Assembly: GCA_015179025.1 (NCBI GenBank)
Contig: WHUX01000005.1
Span: 124,001-188,000, forward strand
Length of the DNA: 64,000 nt
Source of the DNA: Terfezia claveryi
Lineage: Eukaryota; Ascomycota; Pezizomycetes; Pezizales; Pezizaceae
Direction of reading: 5' to 3'
Shown: one piece after another, positions 1-10,572 of the stretch
Layout: each line of letters begins with the position of its first letter
How positions within the stretch are numbered: position 1 is the stretch's first letter
Made by a program: the position numbers and the translations under genes
Notes under the pieces: model-generated
What the model was told of the DNA's origin: nothing
Database searches by the model: none
What the model saw: the letters and a program-made list of their open reading frames with translations, nothing else

Positions 1-650
1 CCTTTGGTCAAGACCTACACATGAAACATATTTCTGTTAATCATTATGGTATTTTACTCAAGGATCCGCCGCCAACCATCAGGAACCAGACAAGTCGGAA
101 GTTTTCCGAATGGTCCTTAAACTGGCGTCCAATTGCCTCTATCTGGTGTCCCGTTGCCTCGGCTGCTTGTCCTGCATTCTATGCCTGTAAGCCGATCAGT
201 TTTGTGACACCTTCTGTGAAAAAAGAAAAGAAAAAAAGATACTCAGTGGACCCATGAATTATTGTCCCGTATGCAGCTTGTAAAAGTTGTCTACCGAACC
301 TTTCAAGCTGAGACTTGGATACATACGGAGTATACTCTTCAACAACTGGCCACTCAAAGGCTGCAAGTTGCATGTAGGACAATAGTTCATCGGTCCACCG
401 AGTATAAAAAGAATGTTGTGTAACTATGAACGTACAAGGTTATCTTGTGGCCTAGCATGAGAGAGTGTTGCTTGGGTACGGCGTAGTCTCGATCCGACCG
501 CTCCAAGGTAGGTACGGCGTAGAAGGAGTTTTCTCATGAGATGGGACATTTTTGGTGCAGAGTAGGGAGGTGAGTGAGGTTTGTAGGGAGGTGAGTGAAG
601 TTTGTAGGTGTAGGGAGGTGGGAGTGAGTGGGGGGGTATTTTATAGCTTT
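1..650. other. Gene-free AT-rich stretch with a G-rich tandem repeat
   Basis: No convincing coding region is seen. Short open frames have no recognisable motifs. Positions about 562-640 hold roughly three degenerate copies of a 21-nt unit (GTAGGGAGGTGAGTGAGGTTT), ending in a run of seven G. A segment at about 484-535 resembles another at about 2487-2535 (both contain TAGTCTCGATC, then a GGAGTTT), so the two are probably copies of one repeat flanking the broken lectin-like gene. Confidence 0.5.
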
Positions 651-662
651 ACACTGTTACTG

Positions 663-1160
663 TTGATAGGTACCACACAAACTGATCTACAAGCATTTTT
701 TCTTGAAAAAGTATACCGTGCAAACTGATCTACAAAGGTCCATTTTTTTTGAAAAAGTATACTAGGTAATGCTAAGGATTTACATTGGTTTCAACCACCA
801 CATCCCCAGCCAAAACAACATATTCAACCTCTTCTCGGAATCCAACTTTTTTTCCCATGGCCCCACCACAAGATTAGGTAGCCCTCGTACATGCAGTTGA
901 TGGTCATCATTACCAGTCGGACAAAGTGAAATACCAGTCTGCTTAAACGCCTTGATAATTGTATCTCGCTTATGTTCATGAAGCCATAACCAGGCAGCTG
1001 CCACTGCAGGTGTAATAACAACTATTTTTTTCCAAAAAAAGTGGACCGTTATAGCTCAGTTTGCGTGGTATCATTGTGCTCCAATATCACTTATGTACTG
1101 CATAAGCTCGACCTATGTCTCTAAACTGACAATGATCCTTGTTCGCCAGTGGATGCGGTA
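663..1160 (-). mobile_element. Decayed pogo/Tigger-like DNA transposon, copy 1
   Basis: On the minus strand, 1021-780 encodes fragments of a transposase C-terminal region (AAAWLWLHEHKRDTIIKAF, then KQTGISL and GNDDHQLHV). The pattern of an AW.W helix followed by I.K.FK..GIS and an acidic G.DD resembles the end of DDE_1 (pogo/Tigger) transposases; this family call is inferred from memory. A second copy lies at 31000-31280. Beyond the fragment, 1028-1157 carries a long terminal repeat ending GCCAGTGGATGCGGTA. Its inner part (CACGCAAACTGAGCT) has inverted counterparts at 670-690 and 716-736 (ACAAACTGATCTACAA), the latter in a tandem duplication. The element is heavily mutated and cannot encode an active enzyme. 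Confidence 0.6.
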
Positions 1161-1730
1161 CTCTAAGAGCAGAGATGGCTGGTTGGAGGGATTGGAGCTT
1201 CAAGGAAATGCTACTGATTTTGAAGTTTGCTGTCTCATACAAATTGTAACTGCAATCAGTTATAACAGAAGCATAATACTTGGCAATTAATCAAATTTAA
1301 CGAGTATACCAGAAGTAGAATAGATAACATTAACAAGTAGGATAATATATACCAGTGCTAGAGCTGCTAAAACAGTCTTGTTCTACTTCTCGTCCCTTTA
1401 TCTCTAGTGCTAAGGTCTTGACACAGTCTTGATATAGCAACAGCCCTCTGCCAGCTAAAGCTAGCTTCTAGGTATGTTTTACACCTATGTAGTCTAGTTG
1501 GCACAACCTCTCGTAAAGAACACCTCTGGCTGCACATGTGTTACACTTTAGTATGTCTTGATCCTCCAAAGTAGTCAATTTGATTTTGCACTTTCCATTA
1601 CCATGAAGACACGACTGCTGATGCTGTCATTCTAAGCAAAGAGACCTGGACTCAAGCTTCTCGCTCCCAACGATGTAATCCCAAAACGTTCCGTCGGCTG
1701 TGTTGATACCAATGATATGCTGCTGCCACT
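1160..1730. other. Gene-free stretch with one copy of the 17-bp dispersed motif
   Basis: AT-rich sequence without a supportable gene. Positions 1490-1506 read TAGTCTAGTTGGCACAA, one mismatch from the dispersed 17-bp motif found at seven places in the window. Confidence 0.4.
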
Positions 1731-1732
1731 CT

Positions 1733-3110
1733 TCATGGACATCTGGTTCCATCCATTCCAATGCTACAAAGTGCGAGGCGTTTGGAAACTTTATGGGCAA
1801 ACGGGTAGTAGGCGCCCAGCGTAGGGGTGCCCAGATGGTCTCTGAAATATTCCCACTCCCCTCGTGACAGAAAATGCGAAAATGACCATCTCTGAAGTGT
1901 CTTTCTCGGGTGATACAAGCGATGGCGGTACGTTTAGGGTAATGCCCATCTGGACGATATCCACCTGACAGTTCCCCATGACGTTAGTCTTCATGAAGGC
2001 TGTGCCAAAACGCTGTGGTCTCTCGAGGCCAGGTACTGCACTTACCATGAAACCACATGTTCAGTGGATTTAACCACCACAAAGGCATATAATAGATGTC
2101 TGCAGGTTGACTGTCCTGCTTTTGATAGTACAGATGCAGGAAAGTTGAATTTGTATGAGTACCGAAAGCAAGTACTGACCCAGGCAGCGCATGAGGCAAC
2201 TCTTTATACCCATGAACCCACCTAGGGTGGCATGAATCGAACCTGAGTTCTTGAAGCTGCAAATGCTCGTCTTGGTAGAAGACTCTAATCCACAATTCAT
2301 TTCTTCCAGCCCGATTGTGTCCTGAAACGAGTCCTGACTGGTGGTGAGTGGCAATCTTCAAAGGCGTGAGTCCGTTGTGCTGATCCTCAGCCCATGAGAA
2401 ACCATCACTGCACAATACCTAAGAGTAGATTTCTTTCACGTGAGCCCGCATTCCTCGGGAAGATATCAGTCCTAGGGTTAGGACGCATAGGAGATAGTCT
2501 CGATCAGACCTCGTAGATAGGGGAAGGAGTTTGGGCTTCCTGGGGTATATAGGAAATATAAACTGGGCACTCTACCTCTCTAATTAAGTTTGACTGATCC
2601 AAATAAAACAGACGTTTCTATGAGTATATATTAGCCAACAGCCTACCAGCACACATATTCTCTTATTTTAAGATGTCCAGACATCCCGAGGGCCCGGGTC
2701 CGTGGAAGATCACACCTCAACTCCATTCGCCCATAGTATCGCGGTCAGCGGTGACTCCATTTTTGCACCATCAGTCACAAAAATGGTTCTAGTAAGCTTC
2801 CAATGTTTTCCGTCTCTCAGAAACAATGATTCACGAATGATTCCTGTTGGGACGATAATCAATGAACCGACCCAGTATAGCCCGCAAGTCATTTCCATGA
2901 GCTATATACCTTTCTCATCCTGCCAGAATACACAAAGGTACCTTCCCTGTGAATCTTGGTACGACACCGCAGAGATTCTGGATCCAGGGAGAACAGAAAG
3001 TGGAGTTCCATGGTTTGACTTGCCGGGAACCTCTTTTTCACCATAATGGTTAATACCGAAATACAAAAGTAACTAGAAAGGTCTAACCAGTGTGGGTCGG
3101 CGTCCAAACG
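1733..3110 (-). pseudogene. Broken fungal fucose-lectin-like (AAL-type propeller) gene
   Basis: Two blocks on the minus strand look like blades of the fungal fucose-specific lectin beta-propeller (AAL/PF07938 type). The first, about 3060-2702, contains GTPLSVLPGSRISAVSYQD followed by YLCVFWQDEKG. The second, about 2415-1984, contains LWIRVFYQDEHLQLQELRF, a W..G repeat turn, ALPGSVLAFGTH and FLHLYYQ. Recurring I-R-x-Y/F-Y/W-Q-D strands and A-x-G-S/T-x-L-A turns are what that family shows. The reading frame is interrupted: a stop follows the DEKG strand, the two blocks are separated by about 300 nt without homology, and the frame changes again near 2040 into a tail reaching 1791. There is no intact start-to-stop frame. 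It could instead be a multi-exon gene with unusual introns, but decay fits the surrounding transposon debris better. Confidence 0.45.
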
Positions 3111-3430
3111 GACTCAGCTGCAGTGCTGGAACCCTGCGCCTCCAGCTCTGTAGGGACTACTGATTTCATGCTGATAGAGTGTAGTCGCAAAAGACGATGT
3201 AATATCGACCCTAGCCATGGACGTCGCCGCCTTATAGCCAAGTTTTTAGTCACGTGACATGTAGTACAGCACCACAATTTTACGCGCATAACTACTTACA
3301 TAGTGTCTGTGACTGATACATCATGTATTCTTATAATAGTACTATATACTAAACATCGTGCTCCTATCACAAACAGAGAATGAAAGAAAGGATGATAAAT
3401 TATCAAGTTAAGAAAATACAAAGTACATGT
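3110..3430. other. Unannotated stretch
   Basis: No gene is supported. A palindromic GTCACGTGAC (E-box type, Cbf1-like) lies at about 3249-3258. Confidence 0.3.
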
Positions 3431-3503
3431 ATCACTTACTGCATAAGCTCGACCTATGTTCTCTAAACTGACAAGGATCCTTGTTCGCCAGTGGATACGG
3501 TAT
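3430..3503 (+). repeat. Solo terminal repeat of the pogo-like family
   Basis: Positions 3438-3503 closely match the outer terminal repeat at 1096-1157: ACTGCATAAGCTCGACC, then TAAACTGACAAGGATC and CGCCAGTGGATACGGTA. No transposase fragment adjoins it, so it is a solo end or the remnant of a deleted copy. Confidence 0.75.
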
Positions 3504-3929
3504 CATCTGGTCTTGCAAAAAAGGTTTTATTGGATAACGCATGTAGCAAAAATAAACCTCCTAGTGAGCGAGCTTTAGACAGTGCTATATAAACTGTTGG
3601 TCGCCCGCATATTTGAAGATTCAGATATTGATGAACTCTATTTAATTGAATATATACAGTATTTTGCCCACGTTACTATTTGGCATTGTTTTTTCTCTGC
3701 ACCTCGGCTCCTAGGTGCACCACAAAACCTCTTAAGAAGATGTTGTGCCAACCAGATTAAACTATAAAAGTCTTTTTCACCTTCCTATTTAGGAACGACC
3801 ACATATTACTGAATATGCACTCTTATGCACATTAACTACTTGGCATATGCATGTATGTGCACATATAACTACTTAGTATATGCACAGCAACATTCTTTGT
3901 GTACAATATACATTTCCCAGGCCCATCTC

Positions 3930-4440
3930 CTTCTCAGCTCACATGCCCTCCCATCTCACACCCGGTGTCATGGTGGCACAAACCGCACCTTGTATGCTGG
4001 AGGCCTCGGTTTCCTCCCGCGCTTGCAAACACCGTCACTTGAAGCCCTCTTCCTTGAGCTCCTCTGGACCTCAGCAATATCAACCGGATCAACACTGACA
4101 ATTTGATCGGTTTCTAGCATGTGGGTTCATTCTTCTGCGTTAAGTTCCTCCAAATTAACAACCTCGCGAATGCCAACAAGGGACTTAAGGTGTGCAGCGT
4201 ACTTTGCTGGCAAGGCAAGCCAGCAATGGAGGATTGGAAGAGCGACCATGTCTTGTTATGGATTCTCTCAGTCCCCTTAATTTGGAGGAGCTGACGACGG
4301 ACTGCAAGCCAATCCTCCTTATCTCTTTTGGCAGGTCTGGGGTGACCCTCACTATATTCATTGCCACTCTCAAGTGTAAATGTGATAGGGAATGCGCTCG
4401 ATCCATCTCCATTGACTCTATGCCTGTGTCCATACTCTCT
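3930..4440 (-). mobile_element. Probable transposase remnant, family uncertain
   Basis: Minus-strand frames give connected fragments: PAKRDKEDWLAVRRQLLQIK, then (after a frame change) KYAAHLKSLVGIREVVNLEE with a stop, then DIAEVQRSSRKRASSDGVCK and a basic RGRKPRPP tail. An acidic-helical end followed by an RGRKP-like basic tail is typical of fungal pogo/Fot1-type transposase C-termini. The assignment is inferred from composition and context, not a clear motif. Several frameshifts and stops show it is dead. It directly adjoins the Tc1-like fragment at 4515-4784, which is also on the minus strand. Confidence 0.35.
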
Positions 4441-4800
4441 CGGCTGCCTTGCGGAAGTCAGCGGTCCCTATTTTGGCAAGAATCAGCTTAAGTGCGGTGG
4501 TCGGGGAGGCAATATCAATATCGAAGGGGGGGGGGGGGCCAATATCGGGGAGGGAGCAATATTCTTTGGGGGGGGAATATCGGGGGGGGCGGGGGGGTAG
4601 AGCAAAAATTTTTTTTTTCTCGACCATATCGATCTTTGATAACTGCTTCTACCACAGCCTGCTCTACTATGGGGGTAATCTTTCTAGGCCTTCCAGAGAG
4701 AGCCTTGTCTTGAACATGCTTCACTATTAAAGGGGTACCAGGCTGCCAACCCCTTTTCTGCGCTTCGTTCTGGAGATTCCGCATGTGCGGGGGTTGATTT
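4440..4800 (-). mobile_element. Tc1/mariner transposase N-terminal (HTH) remnant
   Basis: On the minus strand 4784-4610 reads MRNLQNEAQKRGWQPGTP, then LSGRPRKITPIVEQAVVEAV and IKDRYGREK. The combination SGRP.K.TP...E..V...V..DRYGREK is the second helix-turn-helix of fungal Tc1-like transposases. Just beyond REK the frame runs into a G-run-rich insertion at 4525-4608; a degenerate continuation follows (SPTTALKLILAKIG). No catalytic DDE segment is present. It is a dead fragment that was interrupted by simple-sequence expansion. Confidence 0.65.
4525..4608 (+). repeat. G-run cluster interspersed with AATATC
   Basis: About 80 nt contain at least five runs of four to thirteen G, separated by AATATC or AGCAATATTCTTT. 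The plus strand satisfies a loose G-quadruplex pattern. It sits inside the Tc1-like fragment, so it arose after that copy inserted. Confidence 0.8.
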
Positions 4801-5980
4801 CAGTTTTCCGTTGAATGACAGCAATTGCCTCTCCAAGAGTTCGCAAGATCACTGCCTGAGCACGAGTTACAAAATGGTAAGGAGAAGGATTGAGCGAAAG
4901 GAACATAGAAGGATAATAGCTGGATAATGAACGGAGGCATCTGCAGAGACTCGAGTTATATAGTAGCGCTATCACTATACATATGCGTGGGGCATGTAGA
5001 TCATAAGCCATGGCTGACATGAAACATATCAATTTGAGTGCCAAAATCTATTTAATGGGTACAGTAAAAACTATTGAATCTAGAAGTCATGTAAGATATT
5101 TTTTTGCGATGTCACAGAAGATCGGGTGGTGAATTGTAAACTCAGTTTACTGGACCGGAACGGTGCTAAAACATACACTCTCTGAGTTAATGGCTTTTAG
5201 TCTGGTTAATGGCTTTGATTTGGGCCCTACCGAGTTTGTAGTTTTGGACCGGTAGCTGCCTCTAGAAACTGCCTGGCTTTTTGCAGCTATATTCATGGGC
5301 AGCACTTGTAGAGGTTTCCTTGACGGCATTATGGATAATTGCAGTACATTTCAATCTCCAACGTTCATATAACAATGAGCACGGGCATGTCTCGTGAGAT
5401 CCTGAAACCCGCATATGTCGTTCACATCGCATATGTATGTGATAGCGCTACTATATAACTCGAGTCTCTACTCCGTACGGTAGCTAGAGATACCTATATA
5501 GAGTTAAGCTAGAAGCCTAGCCGGCCCTTGACGCAGGAATGATGTGCATATGCAACATTAAGCCCTTTATTCCCAAATAGGAAGGTTGGAAAGACGTTGC
5601 CGTACTTAGGTGAAGTACTGTATATGACGCCAAGCCGTATTTGACTGACGACGATCCGCATTAGGCTAAACTAAAATAGTCATCTTCTCACCTATCAAAT
5701 GGTTCTGCTTCTTTCTTTACCACTTCCATCGCTTTATACGCACGAGAATATTTTCCATTAGTTGTAATATAACGACCATACATCAAACAAAAGCTGTGCT
5801 GCTGTTTGTTATGCTATCTATTGCTGGACCAGAAGTTTCCATACAAGCAAATTATATACCCTTCCTCACCTCGGATCGATCCACCTGCACAAGCTTTAGT
5901 ACATCACAAAGCAACAAAGGCAAATTCACACAGCTAGGGACGCCAGTGACAGATAGTTGTACGACAGTGTACCCTTTTCT
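4800..5980. other. Gene-poor stretch
   Basis: No gene is recognised. The 9-mer TACTCCGTA occurs at 5469-5477 and recurs (as TACGGAGTA or its complement) at three other intergenic places. Short open frames here carry no motif. Confidence 0.4.
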
Positions 5981-5986
5981 CTCAAG

Positions 5987-7580
5987 ATGAGTTCCTCACG
6001 ATACCACCGACCGGAAGCGCTGGAGGTAATGGTATGCCCGTTCTGCGGATTTCACGATCCTGTGCTTTACAAGATTCAGTTCCACATCGAGTCTTTTCAT
6101 ACCCCAGATTCACCCTTTATCATTGAAGAGGAAAAGGCACAAATTATGGAATTGATAGAAGATGAAGATTCATATGCACGGAGGAAACATGCAGAGAACC
6201 AGTCCTCCGGCAAGAGCTTCAGACCCATTTGGATATGCATCTAGCGGAACAGGCAGCTCTTACAGGCTTGGGCGACGAGCGACCTAATTCTATTGAACGT
6301 TCCTGCACTGGAGCTGCGGAATGTAGTGGAGGCTCGAAGGCTCTGGTTCATTTAAAAAACCCTAGATCTAGATCTGAGAGATCTCCGGCACCTACATCGT
6401 CATCGCCATCTTCTTCACACCAAAAGAAACATAGTAGAACTGGCGAGGAGCAATCTCGGAAGAAATCCAAGTTAAGGAAACTTGGGGTGAGCACGTGACC
6501 AACGCTGGACCAAATACACCGAGCTAATGTAAATTATCCAGACAACACAGCTCGGTCCATACGCCATGGAGAAGCAGATGCCCTTGGAACTCTACCAGGC
6601 CCTACTGAAATGCCCCCTATCAAGAAGCACATGAAGTTCGCTCCGAATGGTACATTAGTTGAGGTTTATACAGTTGTGAATGAAACTACGGGTCTAATCC
6701 CAGTAATTGCAAAACTGTGTGAAAAGGATGACTGCGTAACTCATGCTTGGTTATGCGATGGAGCAGTGCGGCATGTGGGGAAACAAATGCATAAAGAAGG
6801 CGGGTTCTGTAGTTATAGGAATATCCAAATGATGATATCATATATTCAAGGTGCATATGTGGAGGTTTTTCATCAATTTCAAGGAATGATACCCTCAATA
6901 ATAAGCTCCAAGATATGATTGAGAGAGGGTGGGACATGGGGATTAATACGCATGGGAGGTTCGAAACGGGGGTATCAGGGGTACACGAAATACATTGGCA
7001 CATCTGAGGTAAAGGAGATCTTTCACTGAGAGGATGCCAGTGCAACTGATGAGATACAAATAGGTGGAAACTCTCTTTGCGAGTACAGGATTACCGTAAG
7101 CTATTCTCTGCTGCCATAAAATCTACCTCGGAGCAACTAACATCGAGTGGCTTTGCTTAGCTGTGGTGTAAAACATCTTTCTAGATACGACGAACAACCA
7201 GCTCACGAGGTCCTTTATGATTTTGTACAAAGACATTTTGAAGAGGGTCGGTCAAGGGGCAATAGTGACCGGATACTGCAAACATGCAGGCCACCGATCT
7301 ACTTCCAGCACGCTGGTATGTCAGATCACTCACCTCCCAGTATCAGCAGCTAACAAGCTGAGATCAGGCATTCCATGACGATTGTTGGTCTCGAACTACA
7401 TACAAACGGTACCCGGAGCCTACTTGTTTTGACCCTAGTTATTCCCCCTGCCCTGGGATTAGGGACCTAGTTGGGGTGTCGAAAATTGGCTCTAAAGCAA
7501 ACGTCCACGCACTATTGAGACTACATCGACGGGGAGATAATTATTTATATAAATACCGTGAATTTGAGTTACTCACGTAA
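5987..7580 (+). pseudogene. ZUFSP/C78-type peptidase pseudogene (Mug105-like)
   Basis: The fragments, in order, follow the fungal zinc-finger UFM1-specific-peptidase-like family (MEROPS C78, related to ZUFSP/ZUP1 and S. pombe Mug105). An N-terminal zinc finger reads MVCPFCGFHDPVLYKIQFH, followed by LQTHLDMHLAEQAAL, LGPYAMEKQMP, then CDGAVRHVGKQMHKEGGFCS with YRNIQMMISYI. Next come KLQDMIERGWDMGINTHGRF, GTRKYIGTSEVKEIF, PIYFQHAG, SMTIVGLELHTNGTRSLLVF and the C-terminal YKYREFELLT. In this family the Cys of EGGFC.YRNIQM is the nucleophile and it is kept. The frame shifts near 6200, 6600, 6895, 7030-7150 and 7366, and some of these places have no possible GT..AG intron. Two intron-like segments with canonical ends survive (6487-6541; 7318-7365). 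No full-length protein can be made, so this is a recent pseudogene, unless the assembly has several indels. Confidence 0.75.
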
Positions 7581-8542
7581 GTACATTGTTTTCTTAAATC
7601 ATTAAAATCGTGCATGAGCCATGGCTAATTTATACTGAATTCACCTCTCTCGAGATAGTATGCTGCCTGATAATAAGTACACAGGAATAATCGAGGGCTT
7701 TCACATGCACGAGTTTCTCAAAAGCCGTTATAGTTAGCCTGTAGCACGGTATGTGACGGAGAAACCTTGGGTGTGTAGGGCCCTGGGTTTGTAAAGGGAT
7801 CGATTATTATCAGCCCTAGGGAAGGGTGTGGGTGTAGATGCAGTATTGTAGTCTACCCACGAAATTATATGAAATAGTTTCAAAAATATTACATATATGA
7901 ATAGTCTACTTAAATTACGGTTCTGCGGAGCTCCGGGGATGTCGATAACATGATTGTTGTATGTACGTTGGAATTTTAGCCCAAATGGTTACCCTGAATT
8001 ATCATTTGGCCTCGTTTATAGTTGTGCACTAGGTGAAAACGAAGTGTCAACGTCAGGCCTTTGATGGAAGCAAGAAGAGCCTTTTGCAGTTCTCTCGAAC
8101 ATGGTATCACCTTCGCATTACTTTCAGACAAGTAGAGTCTCATGGAAAGTATTTTCCGAAATACAAGGGATTGCACACAACGGAAAACAAGGCGGAGACA
8201 GGCAGCCTAACAAAATTAAGAGAGCAAGTGGTACTAAGTAGTGCATAGTGCACCAATAATATTGAAACAAATACGCTGCTTTGATCACGTCCATCCGCCG
8301 AACGTACAATGAGATGTCTCCAGTTAAATCTGCCCACAGGTTCATCCTCGTCAAAGTTATCCTTAACTACGAGTTCTCCACTCTATTTTTTTTTGTGATA
8401 TAAACGCGCCCGAGATCCCTAGGTGTATTGTAAAGACTGTGAAGAAGGCTTTTCAAAAGTGTCATGTCGTCGTACCCCTAGTATCCCGATTCCGAACTCC
8501 ACCACCGTCTATAACAAAATCTCCCAGCTCGACCATTCATAT
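7581..8542. other. Intergenic, no gene seen
   Basis: The stretch is AT-rich, with short unsupported open frames on both strands. The segment next to 8543 is presumably the 3' end of the GDP-mannose transporter transcript. Confidence 0.5.
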
Positions 8543-9999
8543 CTATGATTTAAATCCGTCCCTCATACTTTGGCTGGAGGCACTCATTGGGATATTCGTA
8601 GTGGGAAGGGTGCTGGCTTTGGCCTTCCCTTGCTTGACCTTTGCTAGAGCGTAAACAAGCCCAGAAACGAAACCGATGGCAATGGCCTATCAAAATCAGC
8701 ACTTGAATTTGGTTTATAGATTTGACGGTGCTTACAGTCACGGAGGACAAGGTCACTGGTGCATCAAAGAAGATGAGCCCAGAGAGGGCAATTGGAAGCT
8801 TATTAAGAGCTCCGACCATACTGTGAAGTTTCAACGAGTCAGTTTCATATTCCAAACGCACGTTAATTGATTAACTGACCTGTATGTTGTGGAAGAAGTC
8901 ACACGGACACACCATGCTGAAGTATAACTAATGAACACGGTGGACAATCCAGAGATAAGAATGGCAAAAATCAAAGCATTGCGATACTCCAAGGGGAAAT
9001 TCTTCGTAACGTTGCTTCCACTCCAGTCTTCTAGAAACAGGGAACAGGCAAAAAGAATTGGGATACTGAGGAGGTTGTTGTAATACATCGCTATGGGAAT
9101 TCGATTATTAGCTAGATGTATTCCATATATGAACCCAGTGATAGGTGGTGGCTTACTGTCAAAGTCCTTAAAGTTTGTCAATTTGATCCTCTTCCTCATA
9201 CCTAGGACATATGCAGCGCTGCTCAAGCAGTTCACCAACATCCACATATAACCTGCATTCAAAGTGGACAAAGCAACGGCAGTTTCGCTAGCATCGTGAC
9301 CATAATTTGCAATGGCTGCCGTAATGTCGGCCCATGCAGCAACAACAGAGGACAAAACCATGAGGCCGAAAGAGAACAGGGCCATGCCGGTCACGGATCC
9401 ACCAAACCACAAGACTTCTCCATACGCGATAAGGATGATAGTAAGGTTCTTGAAGATAGTGTAAACGGGAATCGAGAGATATTGTAGTCTAAAAGACATT
9501 AGCATGGGTCAGAGGTAGATGTAAGGGAACTGACGCCTTGCTGCTGGTATAAATCATAAGAATCAGGAGAACAGAAACCGGGAACCCTATGGGCAAAGCG
9601 AATCAGCCCGGTCCTCCACGTATCCACTTAACTGACAACTTACATTTGCGCGCCTCATCCATCTTGAAATCTCGGTAGGTGATGATATTTAACGACTTGC
9701 ATGTCTGAATTGCCATCACACAAACAACAGACTGAGAGCGCAATCAGCGGATTACCCTTCAAATTCAAGCCTGAAAAACAAACCTGAACGCATAGCAAGA
9801 AGAAATTGAGATTGAAGTCATATCCAGACAAAACATATTTATTCGTCACGGTCATCAATATGGAGGCTCCGCAGTAGCTCAGGATTGGGAATATCGGATT
9901 GCTTGCAGTGGACGTGGCCGGGCCCCCAGCACTCATTCTAGGCGACCGTGGCGGGGAGCCCATCTCCACTCTGTAGTCTTGCTTCTCTTTCTCGGCCAT
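8543..9999 (-). CDS. VRG4: GDP-mannose transporter of the Golgi
   Basis: Exchanges cytosolic GDP-mannose for luminal GMP in the Golgi, feeding mannosylation of proteins and sphingolipids. Six exons join in frame: 9999-9784, 9731-9644, 9586-9535, 9488-8880, 8820-8736 and 8686-8543, giving 397 aa. The N-terminal 35 residues are charged and cytosolic, followed by about ten hydrophobic segments ([40 protein letters not shown]). [20 protein letters not shown] contains the GALNK nucleotide-sugar binding motif diagnostic of this subfamily; its Ser codon is split by intron 4. The start was chosen because [15 protein letters not shown] precedes the first membrane segment at the usual distance. It is head to head with PLP1 and, with the SUR1-like mannosyltransferase in this window, belongs to the same GDP-mannose-using pathway. 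Confidence 0.95.
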
Positions 10000-10572
10000 T
10001 GCAAATCGCAGGAAATATCGCGTTGTTCAACGTCTTGACAAAGGATAGAAGATAGTTGGTGTTGAACAGAGGGGATGCTGGGGGAGTGTGCTCCTTAGTA
10101 CGTTTAATTGCAACGGAAGAGAGGTGATATTGCGAGGCAGGGATGAATCATTACGCTGCCATAAAAATTAATTTTAAGGAGGTGAGAAGGTCTAGGAGAT
10201 TAAGCATGTAGGCCAATCCCACCCTTCATAGGCACTTAATTCACATATTCAACTGGTTTAAAATACCTTTTCCTTTCGTGCTTGGAGCACCAGTGTCTTC
10301 CCTCAGAGGGTCTAGTTTGTTGTGATGAGATGTAAATGCAGTTCCAACAAATGCAAAGCTGACAATCCGGTGGACTTTGGTCAACTAATATTGAAGTTGG
10401 CTGAGTGGTTCTTTTCTGAGTTATCTTGGATGCCACGTTCATGATCAGAGGAGTGACTAAGCTACTTGGTCCTGGGACGTCCACAAATGACTAAGCTCTA
10501 GCCATTATCTGGCGAGCACACTAAGCTAACCTCTCGCATCCTTAATCTCAACATATCGTACTTTATCCTACA
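10000..10572. promoter_or_regulatory. Shared upstream region of VRG4 and PLP1
   Basis: 573 nt separate the two divergent start codons. No separate gene is supported here; a minus-strand frame at 10236-10484 has no recognisable motif. It presumably holds both promoters. Confidence 0.5.
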
